From: Candidatus Pullichristensenella stercoripullorum
GTDB lineage: Bacteria > Bacillota > Clostridia > Christensenellales > Aristaeellaceae
Length of the DNA: 16,337 bases
Assembly: GCA_018712885.1 (NCBI GenBank)
Contig: DVGE01000254.1
Location: forward strand, 1-16,337
Direction of reading: 5' to 3'
Position 1 is the stretch's first letter. Every line of letters begins with the position of its first letter. Positions 6,780 through 14,587 of this stretch are shown here, piece after piece. Under the pieces are notes generated by a model, which did not search any database, had not been told where the DNA came from, and worked only from the letters and a program-made list of their open reading frames with translations. Position numbers and translations under genes: made by a program.

Positions 6780-7949
6780 ATGAAGAAGACACTGAATGTA
6801 GCAATGATCGGCGGCGGGTTCATGGGCAAGGCCCATTCGAATGCGTGGCTGAAGGTAAATACGTTTTTTGACGCTCCCTACAAGGTGAACCTCAAGGTGA
6901 TTGTGGGCAACCACACGCCGCTGGAAGAGTTTGCCGAGCGTTGGGGCTACGACGAGGTCAGCTATGACTGGCGCGAAGTGATGAAGCGCGAGGACATCGA
7001 TATCGTGGATATCGGAACGCCGACCTATATGCACCACGATATGGTCATCGAAGCGGCCAAGAACGGCAAGCACATCGTGTGTGAGAAGCCTTGCGCCATG
7101 AACTACCGTGAATGCTGCGAAATGGTGGAAGCGGTGGAGAAGGCTGGCGTTGTGCACTATCTGAATCACAACTACCGCCGTGTGCCGGCTGTGGCGCTGG
7201 CAAAGAAGCTCATTGACGACGGTCGCCTCGGCCGCATCTACCACTGGCGTGGCGCGTATCTGCAGGACTGGATTATGGATGAAGACGCGCCCCTGACGTG
7301 GCATCTGCGCGCCGACCGCGCGGGCGCGGGCGTGCTGTACGATCTTGGTTCGCATGCGGTAGACTTGGCGCGCTATCTGGTGGGCGAGCCTGTGGCGGTT
7401 ACCGCGCGGCTGGAGACGTTCATCAAGGAACGCCCTCTGCCGGGAGCCGGCGCCGCGACGTTCTCGAAAGGCGAGAAAGTCGAAGGCACGCCCATGGGCG
7501 AAGTGACGGTCGACGACGCGGCTTTCATGCTGTTGGACTTCGACAACGGCGCGCTGGGCTCCATCGAGACCACGCGCTTCGCGGGCGGCAGGAAGAACTA
7601 CAACGACTTTGAGATCTACGGCAGCAAGGGCAGCCTGAAGTTCAACTTCGAGCGCATGAACGAGCTGCAGTTCTCCGATTTGACGCTGCCGCTGGAGGAA
7701 CAGGGCTATCGCACCATTCTGGTGACCGAGGGCGTGCATCCCTATCTCTCGGCGTGGTGGCCGTGTGGACACATCATTGGCTACGAGCATACGTTTGTCA
7801 ATGCGTTCAACGATTTCCTCTGCGCGATCGGTGGGGACAAGGTGGTATCGCCGAACCTGGTCGACGGCGCGGCGGATATCCGCGTGTTGGAAGCGGTGAA
7901 GATGTCAAGCGCTTTGGGCCGCAGAGTCGCGGTGGACGAAGTCAAGTAA
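6780..7949 (+). CDS. Gfo/Idh/MocA family NAD(P)-dependent oxidoreductase
   Basis: A 389-residue cytoplasmic oxidoreductase. It has the Rossmann loop GGGFMG (11-16), the EKP motif at 102-104 whose lysine is catalytic in this family, and DLGSHAVDLARYL (188-200) with H192 at the usual active-site histidine position. The C-terminal beta-sheet domain follows. Most members oxidise or reduce one hydroxyl of a sugar, inositol or glycoside; some families (GH109 and relatives) use the same cycle to cleave glycosides. The start is set by GGAGG (6767-6771), 8 bases before the ATG at 6780; a GTG at 6759 is an in-frame alternative without its own ribosome site. It lies between the TIM-barrel isomerase and the fucose-isomerase-like gene in one transcript. 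Substrate unknown. Confidence 0.9.
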   Translation: MKKTLNVAMIGGGFMGKAHSNAWLKVNTFFDAPYKVNLKVIVGNHTPLEEFAERWGYDEVSYDWREVMKREDIDIVDIGTPTYMHHDMVIEAAKNGKHIVCEKPCAMNYRECCEMVEAVEKAGVVHYLNHNYRRVPAVALAKKLIDDGRLGRIYHWRGAYLQDWIMDEDAPLTWHLRADRAGAGVLYDLGSHAVDLARYLVGEPVAVTARLETFIKERPLPGAGAATFSKGEKVEGTPMGEVTVDDAAFMLLDFDNGALGSIETTRFAGGRKNYNDFEIYGSKGSLKFNFERMNELQFSDLTLPLEEQGYRTILVTEGVHPYLSAWWPCGHIIGYEHTFVNAFNDFLCAIGGDKVVSPNLVDGAADIRVLEAVKMSSALGRRVAVDEVK

Positions 7950-7969
7950 AGCCATTGGAGGCATAGAAA

Positions 7970-9304
7970 ATGACAAAGGTAAAGCTGGCGCCGCTGGTCT
8001 TTGCGGAGATCAATGAGCGCGAGAAGGGCGAATATGCGGAACAGCTCAGCCGTTTAAAGGAAATGTACGGCGACGTGGCCGATTTTCTGGAAACGACGCA
8101 GGTGGGCGAGCCCCTTCCTCAAGAAGCGGATGCCATCGTCTTCCCGCAGATGATCTTTGCCGCGTTCCGACACGACGAGGCGCTGAAGGCGTACAAGGTG
8201 CCCATGGTGGTGCTCACCAGCCGTTTCGGCACCGTGGAGATGTGGGACTGGGAGATCGTGACCTATCTGCGCGATCTCGGCCTGACCGTATTCTCGCCAT
8301 ACAGCATCGAAATGGGTAAGACCGTGCTGCGGGCGCTGGGCGTCAAGCGCACGCTGAAAGCGGGCGCGAAATTCCTGGTGTTCCAGGACAGTCCCGGCGA
8401 AGGCATGCAGGCGTATCTGTTCAAAAAGTTCTACTGGTGGGAGCGTAGCGCCACGGAGACAATGGAATCCGTATTCGGCTGCAAGCTCATCTACCGCAGC
8501 TGGAAGGCCTGCGGCGACCGCGCCAAGCAGATCAGCGATGATGAGGCGCGGCGCGTGAGCGCGGATTGGAATGTGCGCCAGGAAGGCGTCTGCGAAGAGG
8601 CCTATCTGCGCGCTGTGAAGATCTACATCGCCGTCAAGGAGGTCATCGACGAGGTCGGCGGCGTGGAAGGCGTAGGCTCGAACTGCCTGAACGAGTCCTT
8701 CAATTGCGATACGACGCCGTGTCTGGCATGGAATATGCTCTTTGAGCGTGATAACATCATCTGGGCCTGCGAGGGCGACACGCTGTCGCTGCTGTCCACG
8801 TTCATCATCTATCGCACCATCGAAAAGCCGATCATGATGACGAACCTCTATCCCTTCCTGGTGGGTATGGCAGCGCTGGCGCACGAGAAGATCGACAAGT
8901 TCCCGGATATCGAGGACCCCGACAACCACGCGCTGGGCGTGCACTGCGGCTATTTCGGCCTGGTGCCGCGTCAGTTCTGCACGGAGTGGACGCTGCGGCC
9001 CAAAGTACTGGAGATCGTCAACGACAAAGCCTGCGCGGTGGACTGCCGCATGCCCACTGGCCCGATCACGCTGGCAAAGATCTATCCCGGCTTCAAGAAG
9101 CTGTCGCTGATCAAGGCAGAGTTGGAAGAGTACGTGCAGTATCCGGGTTCGGATTGTCGCAACGGCGCGCTGATCCGTTACCGCGACGGACACAAGGTCA
9201 TGGACAACCTCTGCTCGCATCACAGCCTCATCATCTCCGGCGACGTCATCCCGCAGCTCAATCAGTTGGCGAAGGTGTTCGGCTGGCAGGTCACGGAACT
9301 GTGA
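7970..9304 (+). CDS. L-fucose/L-arabinose isomerase-like protein (COG2407-type)
   Basis: A 444-residue protein resembling the C-terminal part of L-fucose isomerase, an aldose-ketose isomerase superfamily that uses a divalent metal. The recognisable block is IIWACEGDTLSLLS, with E268 and D270 as metal-ligand candidates, followed by H325 in GVHCGYFG and a C-terminal SHHSLIISGD (H417/H418) typical of this group. The N-terminal half has the expected alternating alpha/beta pattern (IVFPQMIF, MVVLTSRFG). GGAGG lies 8 bases before the ATG. It may convert an aldose into the ketose used by the kinase at 11883, but the sugar is not identifiable. Many COG2407 proteins are not true fucose isomerases, so the name gives the fold only. 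Confidence 0.82.
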   Translation: MTKVKLAPLVFAEINEREKGEYAEQLSRLKEMYGDVADFLETTQVGEPLPQEADAIVFPQMIFAAFRHDEALKAYKVPMVVLTSRFGTVEMWDWEIVTYLRDLGLTVFSPYSIEMGKTVLRALGVKRTLKAGAKFLVFQDSPGEGMQAYLFKKFYWWERSATETMESVFGCKLIYRSWKACGDRAKQISDDEARRVSADWNVRQEGVCEEAYLRAVKIYIAVKEVIDEVGGVEGVGSNCLNESFNCDTTPCLAWNMLFERDNIIWACEGDTLSLLSTFIIYRTIEKPIMMTNLYPFLVGMAALAHEKIDKFPDIEDPDNHALGVHCGYFGLVPRQFCTEWTLRPKVLEIVNDKACAVDCRMPTGPITLAKIYPGFKKLSLIKAELEEYVQYPGSDCRNGALIRYRDGHKVMDNLCSHHSLIISGDVIPQLNQLAKVFGWQVTEL

Positions 9305-9307
9305 CCT

Positions 9308-9322
9308 GCCGGCTCGGCCGGC
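9308..9322 (+). repeat. Small GC hairpin between isomerase-like and GH4 genes
   Basis: GCCGGC, a TCG loop and GCCGGC form a perfect 6-base-pair stem directly after the upstream stop codon, followed by CCATATTTAG. It is too short and lacks a true T-run, so it is at most a weak pause or processing site. The AAGGAG ribosome site of the GH4 gene follows at 9335-9340. Confidence 0.35.
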
Positions 9323-9351
9323 CCATATTTAGATAAGGAGAAAAGGCTTTT

Positions 9352-10770
9352 ATGAGCAAAGTTGCTTTGATCGGTGCCGGAAGCATCGTATTTACCAAGC
9401 AGTTCCTCAACGATATGTTCAACACCCCCTGCATGGCGGGCAGCACCTATGCCCTCATGGGTCCGACGCTGTGGAAGCTGGAAAAGATGAAGCAGTATGC
9501 GGATCAGATCATCGAAAAGAACAATATCGACGCCCACATCTATTGCACTACCGACCGGAGGGACGCCCTGAAAGACGCGGATTTCGTCATTCTCACCTTC
9601 CAGGTGGGCGGCAACGCCGCTTATGCCCACGATATCGAGATTCCCATGCAATACGGCGTGGATCAGTGTATCGGCGACTCCATGGGGCCCGGCGGCGTCT
9701 TCCGTTTGCTGCGCAACGCGCCGGTGATGTTCGGGATATGGGAAGATATGAAGGAGCTTTGCCCGAACGCCTATGTGCTCAACTACGTCAACCCCATGGG
9801 CGCGATGTGCACGTTGCTGGCCAGGGGCACGGGCATGAAGGTCGTCGGCCTTTGCCACGGCGTGCAGACCACCATGGATCTGATCTCCGGCTATACGGGT
9901 GTCCCCAAGGACGAGATTGATTTCATCAACGCCGGCATCAATCACATGGACTGGTTCCTCACGCTCACCCACAAAGGGAAGGATCTCTATCCCATCCTGC
10001 GGGCGAACATGGAAAAGCCGGAGTACTATAAGAACGAAAAGGTGCGCGGTGAAGTGATGCGCCAGTGCGGTTATTTCATGACCGAGTCTACCGGCCATCT
10101 TTCCGAGTACCTGCCGTGGTTCAGGAGCAGCGATCGCGCTCTGGCGCGCTACTGTGATGAGCCGATGTTCGGCGGTGAACACGCCGCTTACCTGAAATTC
10201 TCGCGGATGATTCAGGAGAAATTCAAGAATACGGATGTACTCAGCATTGAATCCGGCGAGTTGGAGCCCCGCTCGAAGGAATACTGCTCGTACATCATCG
10301 AGGCGATTATCACTGGTCGTCCGTTCCGCTTCAGCGGCAACGTCTCCAACAAGCCGGGCTACATCACAAATCTGCCCGCTGACGCGACCGTGGAGGTGCC
10401 CGTCTACGCGGATCAGTACGGCTTCCATCCCACTTACATCGGCGCTCTGCCGATGCAGCTGGCGGCGATGAACCAGTCCAACCTCACCACGCAGGGGCTG
10501 GCGGCGCAGGCGGCTATTGAGGCCGACCCCGAGCTGGTCTACTGGGCTATTGCGATGGATCCGCTCACCAGCACCAAGGTGACGCTGAACGAGTGCCGCA
10601 ACATGGTCGCGGATCTCTTCGAGGCCGAGGCGAAATGGCTGCCCCAATTCGAGGGCAAGACATTCAAGCGACTCAACGACATCGACGTTCCCGAAGGGAC
10701 CGTCGGCGTGCCTGTGCCGGAAGATCCGGCTCTGGCCATCAACAACCGTTTCGCCAAGTTGGCGGAATAA
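9352..10770 (+). CDS. Glycoside hydrolase family 4, alpha-galactosidase (MelA)-like
   Basis: GH4 enzymes open glycosidic bonds by oxidising C3 with tightly bound NAD+ and eliminating the aglycone with help of Mn2+. The 472-residue product matches MelA along its length: VALIGAGSIVF (4-14), FQVGGNAAYAHD (83-94), GDSMGPGGVFRLLR (108-121), LNYVNPMGAM (143-152), VGLCHGVQTTMDL with C168 (165-177), and INHMDWF with H198 (196-202). C168 and H198 are the metal ligands by homology, and N147-P148 contact the sugar. The segment at the end of the second Rossmann strand reads ALMGPTLWKLE, whereas MelA has ALMDIDPTRLE; the acidic NAD-ribose contact is replaced by G37. Glucuronidase or another GH4 activity cannot be excluded. 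It is the last gene of the first unit and is followed by a terminator. Confidence 0.88.
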   Translation: MSKVALIGAGSIVFTKQFLNDMFNTPCMAGSTYALMGPTLWKLEKMKQYADQIIEKNNIDAHIYCTTDRRDALKDADFVILTFQVGGNAAYAHDIEIPMQYGVDQCIGDSMGPGGVFRLLRNAPVMFGIWEDMKELCPNAYVLNYVNPMGAMCTLLARGTGMKVVGLCHGVQTTMDLISGYTGVPKDEIDFINAGINHMDWFLTLTHKGKDLYPILRANMEKPEYYKNEKVRGEVMRQCGYFMTESTGHLSEYLPWFRSSDRALARYCDEPMFGGEHAAYLKFSRMIQEKFKNTDVLSIESGELEPRSKEYCSYIIEAIITGRPFRFSGNVSNKPGYITNLPADATVEVPVYADQYGFHPTYIGALPMQLAAMNQSNLTTQGLAAQAAIEADPELVYWAIAMDPLTSTKVTLNECRNMVADLFEAEAKWLPQFEGKTFKRLNDIDVPEGTVGVPVPEDPALAINNRFAKLAE

Positions 10771-10779
10771 GCGGGAACG

Positions 10780-10822
10780 AGGCCCCGCCTCCTGTATGCG
10801 CGGGGCAGGGCCTTGTTTAATT
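10780..10822 (+). terminator. Intrinsic terminator after the GH4 gene
   Basis: The stem pairs AGGCCC (10780-10785) with GGGCCT (10808-10813) and GCCTC (10787-10791) with GGGGC (10802-10806), with one mismatch between them and a 10-base loop. It is followed by TTGTTTAATT. It closes the first catabolic unit 10 bases after the stop codon. Confidence 0.7.
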
Positions 10823-10974
10823 CGCGATGATATTTACTCAGTGCCAGCGCATGCGACGGGATCGCGCGTATTGCCCATTCGCGCGCGGCGAGAGCTGAGG
10901 GGGAATGACTGTTGACTCCACATCGTCCCGGCGCGGGGAGCGTGCTCGGCGGCAAACCGCGCGCGCCTTTCGCT

Positions 10975-10990
10975 CGGCGTTGAAACGCCG
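10975..10990. promoter_or_regulatory. 7-2-7 palindrome upstream of the regulator gene
   Basis: CGGCGTTGAAACGCCG has perfect 7-base arms around a GA centre, 42 bases before the regulator start. It has the same 7-2-7 architecture as the palindrome at 2062-2077 but a different sequence. It could be an autoregulatory operator or an mRNA leader hairpin. Confidence 0.35.
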
Positions 10991-11031
10991 GCTTGTCGTG
11001 ACGGGAGGTAGAATATGTATGGAGGCAAACA

Positions 11032-11811
11032 ATGGCAAAGCAGCCAAACGGCATCCTTGCCGAGATCCGGCGCAGGGAGATGTTGGAGATACTTAACGCG
11101 CAGGGGCACGCGACGGTGACAGAACTGTGCGGGCATTTTCAGGTGTCGCCGGCCACGATTCGCAACGACCTCAATGAGCTGGAAGCCATGAAATATCTTA
11201 AACGCACGCACGGCGGCGCGTTGTCTTTGGGCACCAGTCTGGAGCTCACTTCCAGCGAAAAGGTCGAATTGCACATCCAGGAAAAACAGGCGATCGCAAA
11301 AATGGCGTTGCCGTTCATCCGCCAGGGGCAGGTGATCGCGATCGACACCGGGACGACCACCTTTGAATTGGCGCGTCTTGTCAGCGGCATCAAGGGCGTC
11401 ACGGTCATCACCAACGATTTGAAGATCGCGCTATTTTTGGAAGAAAACAGCCAGAATTCTGTCATCTTTCTAGGCGGCACTGTGCGAAAGAAGTTCCACT
11501 GCACTGTGGGGCGCAGCGTGCTCGACCAGATGGATCAGCTTTTTGTGGATACAGTATTTTTGGCGACCAACGCCATGGATATAGAACGCGGTCTGAGTAC
11601 GCCGAGCATTGACACGGCGGATGTGAAGCGCAAGATATTGCATAATGCTCGCGCCCGCATACTCCTGGCCGATTCCAGCAAGATCGCCCGCGAGTCCCTC
11701 GCCCGCTTCGCCACCATCGACGAAATGGATGTGCTCATCACCGACGCCGGGGCGGACGCGGAGTTCATCCGGCAGGTACAGGCGCAGAATGTGCGGGTGA
11801 TCATCGCGTAA
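11032..11811 (+). CDS. DeoR-family transcriptional regulator
   Basis: A 259-residue DNA-binding regulator. It begins with the family's EIRRREMLEILNAQG stretch (11-25), then a winged helix-turn-helix with TVTELCGHFQVSPATIRNDL (28-47) and the wing KRTHGGA (57-63). The C-terminal DeoRC sensor domain carries IDTGTTTFELA (104-114), the loop that binds the phosphate of a sugar-phosphate effector, and later TNAMDIERGLSTP. DeoR members usually repress sugar operons until a phosphorylated intermediate accumulates; the product of the kinase downstream would be the logical effector. GGAGG (11021-11025) lies 6 bases before this ATG. A second GGGAGG at 11003-11008 precedes an ATG at 11015 in another frame. 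It is the first gene of the second unit; the kinase starts 71 bases after its stop. Confidence 0.92.
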   Translation: MAKQPNGILAEIRRREMLEILNAQGHATVTELCGHFQVSPATIRNDLNELEAMKYLKRTHGGALSLGTSLELTSSEKVELHIQEKQAIAKMALPFIRQGQVIAIDTGTTTFELARLVSGIKGVTVITNDLKIALFLEENSQNSVIFLGGTVRKKFHCTVGRSVLDQMDQLFVDTVFLATNAMDIERGLSTPSIDTADVKRKILHNARARILLADSSKIARESLARFATIDEMDVLITDAGADAEFIRQVQAQNVRVIIA

Positions 11812-11882
11812 GACCGGCAGGATGTGTTGCGGCAGGAACGTTCGACAGGATGATGAAGAATAATTCGCAAGGAGGAACAGCG

Positions 11883-13412
11883 ATGGCCGGCAAGAAGCTG
11901 TTTATGGCTGTGGACTTGGGAACGAGTTTCGTAAAAACAGGCGTGTACGATCTGGAGGGCAAACTCCACGCGGGAGCCAGCGAGGCCGTAAAGGACGAGC
12001 GCCCGGGGCCGGGCATGTTCATTCAGCGCGGAGACATGCTCTACTCTTCTGTGCTGAACTGCCTGAAAAAAACCGTTCAGGCGCTGGGAGAGGAAGCCGC
12101 GGACGTATGCGCCATGGCCTTTACGGGCCAGATGGCGGGCAGCATCGGCGTGGACGAGACGTGGGGAGATGTGACCGGTTGGTCCTGCACGATGGATAGC
12201 CGCTATCTGCCCTACGCGGACAAGCAGCGGGAAGAATTCGCGGACGAGATGTTTTCCATCGGCGGCACGAATGCACCGGTGATGTGCTCCAAATACGATT
12301 GGTTCAAAAACGACTTTCCCGCGGAGCACGCGCGCATTGCCAAATACCTGCTGCTCAATGGCTACATGATCGGACGCATGTCAAAGCAGAAAATCGATCA
12401 GGCGAAGATTGATGCCACGCTGATCACCTGGACGGGTCTGGCGGATATCGCCAATCATCAGTGGTCGGAAAAACTCTGCAAGGATATGGGCGTGGACATG
12501 GCGCTCCTCCCGGAGATCACCTCCAGCACGACGATTGGCGGTCAGCTCGAAGAGAGCCTCGCGCGCGAGCTGGGGCTGAAGCCGGGTCTGCCGCTGGTGA
12601 TGGGCGCGGGCGACAAGGTCAGCGGCTGCGTCGGCGCGGCTGTGTTGGGCGAGGGAGAAATGATCTTCGAAGCGTCTTCCTATGGCGCGATCTCCTGTCT
12701 GGTGGACGAGGCGCGCCTGGACGCGCAGAAGCGGAACTACGATATCATCAGCGCGGCTGACGGCAGGCTTTACTATGCGCACAAATACATCCAGGGCTCA
12801 GGCATCGTCATCGACTGGTTCGCCAAGGAGTTCTTCGGCGGCGAGACGGATACGAAAGCGGCTTTCCGCAAGGCGGAAGAGCTGGCGGCGCAGGTCACGC
12901 CGGGCAGCGAGCACCTTGTGTCCATCGGCCTACTCAGCGGCAGCGCCATGCCCTTTGACAGCGAAGTGCGCGGCATGTTCCTCGGCCATAGCCTCAACCA
13001 CACACTGGGCCACTTCTACCGCGCGCTGCTGGAGGGCTTCTCCTACGATTTGGCGCTCACCCTCCGCAGCATATGCGCCCAGTATCCGCAGTATGGAACG
13101 CGGGAGATCAAGCTCATCGGCGGCGGCGCCAAGTCGAGCGTCTGGCCGCAGATGCTGGCTGATGTGACCGGCCATACTTTCCGCCTGCTCGACCGCGACG
13201 ATGTGGCCCTGTGGGGCGCGGCGCTGTTGGCGGCGGCGGGCGTCGGCGCTCTGGACGACCTGGAAGACGTGGCCCGCCGACGTGTGCAGACGACGCGCGC
13301 ATTTATTCCCCGGGAGGAGAACACCCGAATTTACGCACACTACATCGAATTCTACGAGCACTGCATGCATCAGATGCACGACCTCTACGCGCGTCTGAAT
13401 CGTCTGGCATGA
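11883..13412 (+). CDS. FGGY-family carbohydrate kinase (xylulokinase-like)
   Basis: A 509-residue kinase that phosphorylates a ketose or polyol with ATP. It has two actin-like domains: AVDLGTSFVKTGVYD (9-23) is the first phosphate loop, FTGQMAG (80-86) lies in the sugar pocket, GAGDKVSGCVG (241-251) carries the catalytic base D244, ALLEGFSYDL (381-390) and LIGGGAKSSVWPQMLADVTG (411-430) bind adenosine. Length fits xylulokinases (about 490-520). AAGGAGG (11869-11875), 7 bases before the ATG at 11883, fixes the start; an ATG 33 bases upstream is in frame but poorly placed. The context (isomerase-like and dehydrogenase genes) suggests it acts on a ketose made within this locus. L-fuculo-, ribulo- and glycerol-type specificities cannot be separated by eye. 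Confidence 0.91.
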   Translation: MAGKKLFMAVDLGTSFVKTGVYDLEGKLHAGASEAVKDERPGPGMFIQRGDMLYSSVLNCLKKTVQALGEEAADVCAMAFTGQMAGSIGVDETWGDVTGWSCTMDSRYLPYADKQREEFADEMFSIGGTNAPVMCSKYDWFKNDFPAEHARIAKYLLLNGYMIGRMSKQKIDQAKIDATLITWTGLADIANHQWSEKLCKDMGVDMALLPEITSSTTIGGQLEESLARELGLKPGLPLVMGAGDKVSGCVGAAVLGEGEMIFEASSYGAISCLVDEARLDAQKRNYDIISAADGRLYYAHKYIQGSGIVIDWFAKEFFGGETDTKAAFRKAEELAAQVTPGSEHLVSIGLLSGSAMPFDSEVRGMFLGHSLNHTLGHFYRALLEGFSYDLALTLRSICAQYPQYGTREIKLIGGGAKSSVWPQMLADVTGHTFRLLDRDDVALWGAALLAAAGVGALDDLEDVARRRVQTTRAFIPREENTRIYAHYIEFYEHCMHQMHDLYARLNRLA

Positions 13413-13414
13413 GT

Positions 13415-13522
13415 GCGAGGAAGAAGCGAAAAGGAATAGACGAGTCAAGGTATGTCTGATCGGTTGTGGGCGCGGGGATGATCCGCGCGCGCAACGACAA
13501 GAACAAGAACCAAGGGCGCGAA
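13415..13522 (+). repeat. Decayed tandem copy of the next gene's ribosome site and first codons
   Basis: This 108-base segment is a diverged copy of 13529-13638. Shared blocks include GCGAGGAAG, AGCGAAAAGGA, CAAGGTATGTCTGATCGGTT and AACAAGA. Relative to the intact copy the start codon ATG has become ATA (13436-13438), one base is lost just after it, two bases are lost in the glycine-loop region, and one is gained near the end. The first frameshift leads quickly to a stop (TATGTCTGA), so it cannot make the gene's N-terminus. The offset between the copies is 114 bases at the start codon. It begins 3 bases after the kinase stop codon. Confidence 0.9.
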
Positions 13523-13528
13523 ACGCGC

Positions 13529-13638
13529 GCGAGGAAGGAGCGAAAAGGAATGGATGAGATCAAGGTATGTCTGATCGGTTGTGGGCGCGCGGGGATGATC
13601 CACGCGCGGAACTACAAGAACAAGATCGAGGGCGCGAA
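13529..13638 (+). repeat. Intact copy of the duplicated gene head
   Basis: Second unit of the tandem duplication. It includes the GGAAGGAG ribosome-site region, the ATG at 13550 and about the first 29 codons of the oxidoreductase, including its glycine-rich NAD loop. The reading frame here is intact and continues into the full gene. Confidence 0.9.
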
Positions 13639-14566
13639 GATTGTAGCTTGCGTAGACGCTGTGGAAGCGGCGGCTAAGTCCGCGGCGGAAGAGCTGGGCG
13701 TGGAGAAGGTATATACGGACTACCACGATATACTGGACGACAAGGAGATTGACGCTGTGGTCGTGGTAGCGCCGACGGATCTGCACGAGCAGATTGTGAT
13801 CGACTGTGCGAACGCTGGGAAGCACATATTCTGCGAGAAGCCGATGGCGATGACGGTGGAAGAGTGCGATGCGATGATCGAGGCGTGCGAGCGGAACAAC
13901 GTGAAGCTGCAGATCGGCTTCATGCGACGTTATGACGCGAGCTTCCGCGAAGCGAAGGCGATGCTGGACGCGGGAGCGATCGGGGAATTGGTGCAGGTGC
14001 ACTCGAACACGCGAGGCCCGTCGAAGCCGCGTCCGTGGATGTACGACATCAAGAAGTCGAACGGTATTCTGGCGGAAGTAAACTCGCACGACATTGACGC
14101 GGTGCGATGGATGGCGGGGAGCGACATCGAGAGCGTATTCGCGTTGGCGGGGAATTTCCGCAATCCGGAGGCGCGGGAGGGATACCCGGACTACTACGAC
14201 AGCGTAGTGATGAGCGGCAAGCTGAAAAACGGCGTGCACTTCGTGATCGATGGCGCGGCGTACGTGCAGTACGGGTACGACGCGAAGATGGAGCTGATCG
14301 GGACGAAAGGCAAGATCGAAGTCGGGCGGAGCGAGAAGGAATTCGTGCGCTGCACGAGCGCTGAAACGGGAACACAGACGCCGTTCGTAAACAGCTGGAT
14401 GACGCTGTTCATCGACGCATATCTGGCGGAGGACACGTCGTTTGTGGCGGCGATCCGAGAAGGACGCGCGCCGGAAGTGACGGGTTATGACGGGCGCATG
14501 GCGGTAGCGACGGTGGAAGCCGGAAACGCTTCAATCCGGGAAGGCGCGATCAAGACGGTGCGATAA
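13550..14566 (+). CDS. Gfo/Idh/MocA oxidoreductase, inositol 2-dehydrogenase (IolG)-like
   Basis: A 338-residue NAD-dependent oxidoreductase. It shows GCGRAG (10-15), D36 at the end of the second strand (NAD rather than NADP), the EKPMAM motif with catalytic K97, GFMRRYD (123-129) as in inositol dehydrogenases, and the active-site block SHDIDAVRW (179-187) with H180 and D184. Length matches IolG (about 335-345). It probably oxidises inositol or a related cyclic or sugar substrate, but other Gfo enzymes look alike. The start at 13550 follows AAGGAG. The frame is open upstream through the decayed copy to a GTG at 13466, which would add 28 residues and a second partial glycine loop; I consider that unlikely. 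It precedes the zinc dehydrogenase by 21 bases. Codons become strongly G-ending after about 13690. Confidence 0.9.
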   Translation: MDEIKVCLIGCGRAGMIHARNYKNKIEGAKIVACVDAVEAAAKSAAEELGVEKVYTDYHDILDDKEIDAVVVVAPTDLHEQIVIDCANAGKHIFCEKPMAMTVEECDAMIEACERNNVKLQIGFMRRYDASFREAKAMLDAGAIGELVQVHSNTRGPSKPRPWMYDIKKSNGILAEVNSHDIDAVRWMAGSDIESVFALAGNFRNPEAREGYPDYYDSVVMSGKLKNGVHFVIDGAAYVQYGYDAKMELIGTKGKIEVGRSEKEFVRCTSAETGTQTPFVNSWMTLFIDAYLAEDTSFVAAIREGRAPEVTGYDGRMAVATVEAGNASIREGAIKTVR

Positions 14567-14587
14567 GAAGAGGGAGGCGAAGAAAAA

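Larger units (their letters stand above)
10771..11031. other. Intergenic region between GH4 and regulator genes
   Basis: No gene is seen. From left to right it holds a probable terminator (10780-10822), a TTGACT at 10912-10917 without a matching -10 box, a 7-2-7 palindrome (10975-10990), and two ribosome-site-plus-ATG combinations before the regulator start. I could not find a convincing promoter for the second unit, so it may use a non-standard one or depend on read-through. Confidence 0.7.

Noticed and set aside
5820..7790. A 656-codon open frame on the minus strand opposite the isomerase and first oxidoreductase
   Set aside because: Antisense shadow rich in Arg, His and Val, with no ribosome site or recognisable motif; the plus-strand genes there have clear catalytic motifs.
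10905..10945. Possible promoter for the second unit at TTGACT (10912-10917)
   Set aside because: The position 17 bases downstream is GGGGAG and no -10-like hexamer occurs at any normal spacing. TAGAAT at 11009 is 23 bases from the nearest TTGAAA.
13466..13549. GTG start giving the IolG-like protein 28 extra residues
   Set aside because: The extension is translated from the decayed duplicate and breaks the normal family length. The ATG at 13550 has the ribosome site and the expected N-terminus.
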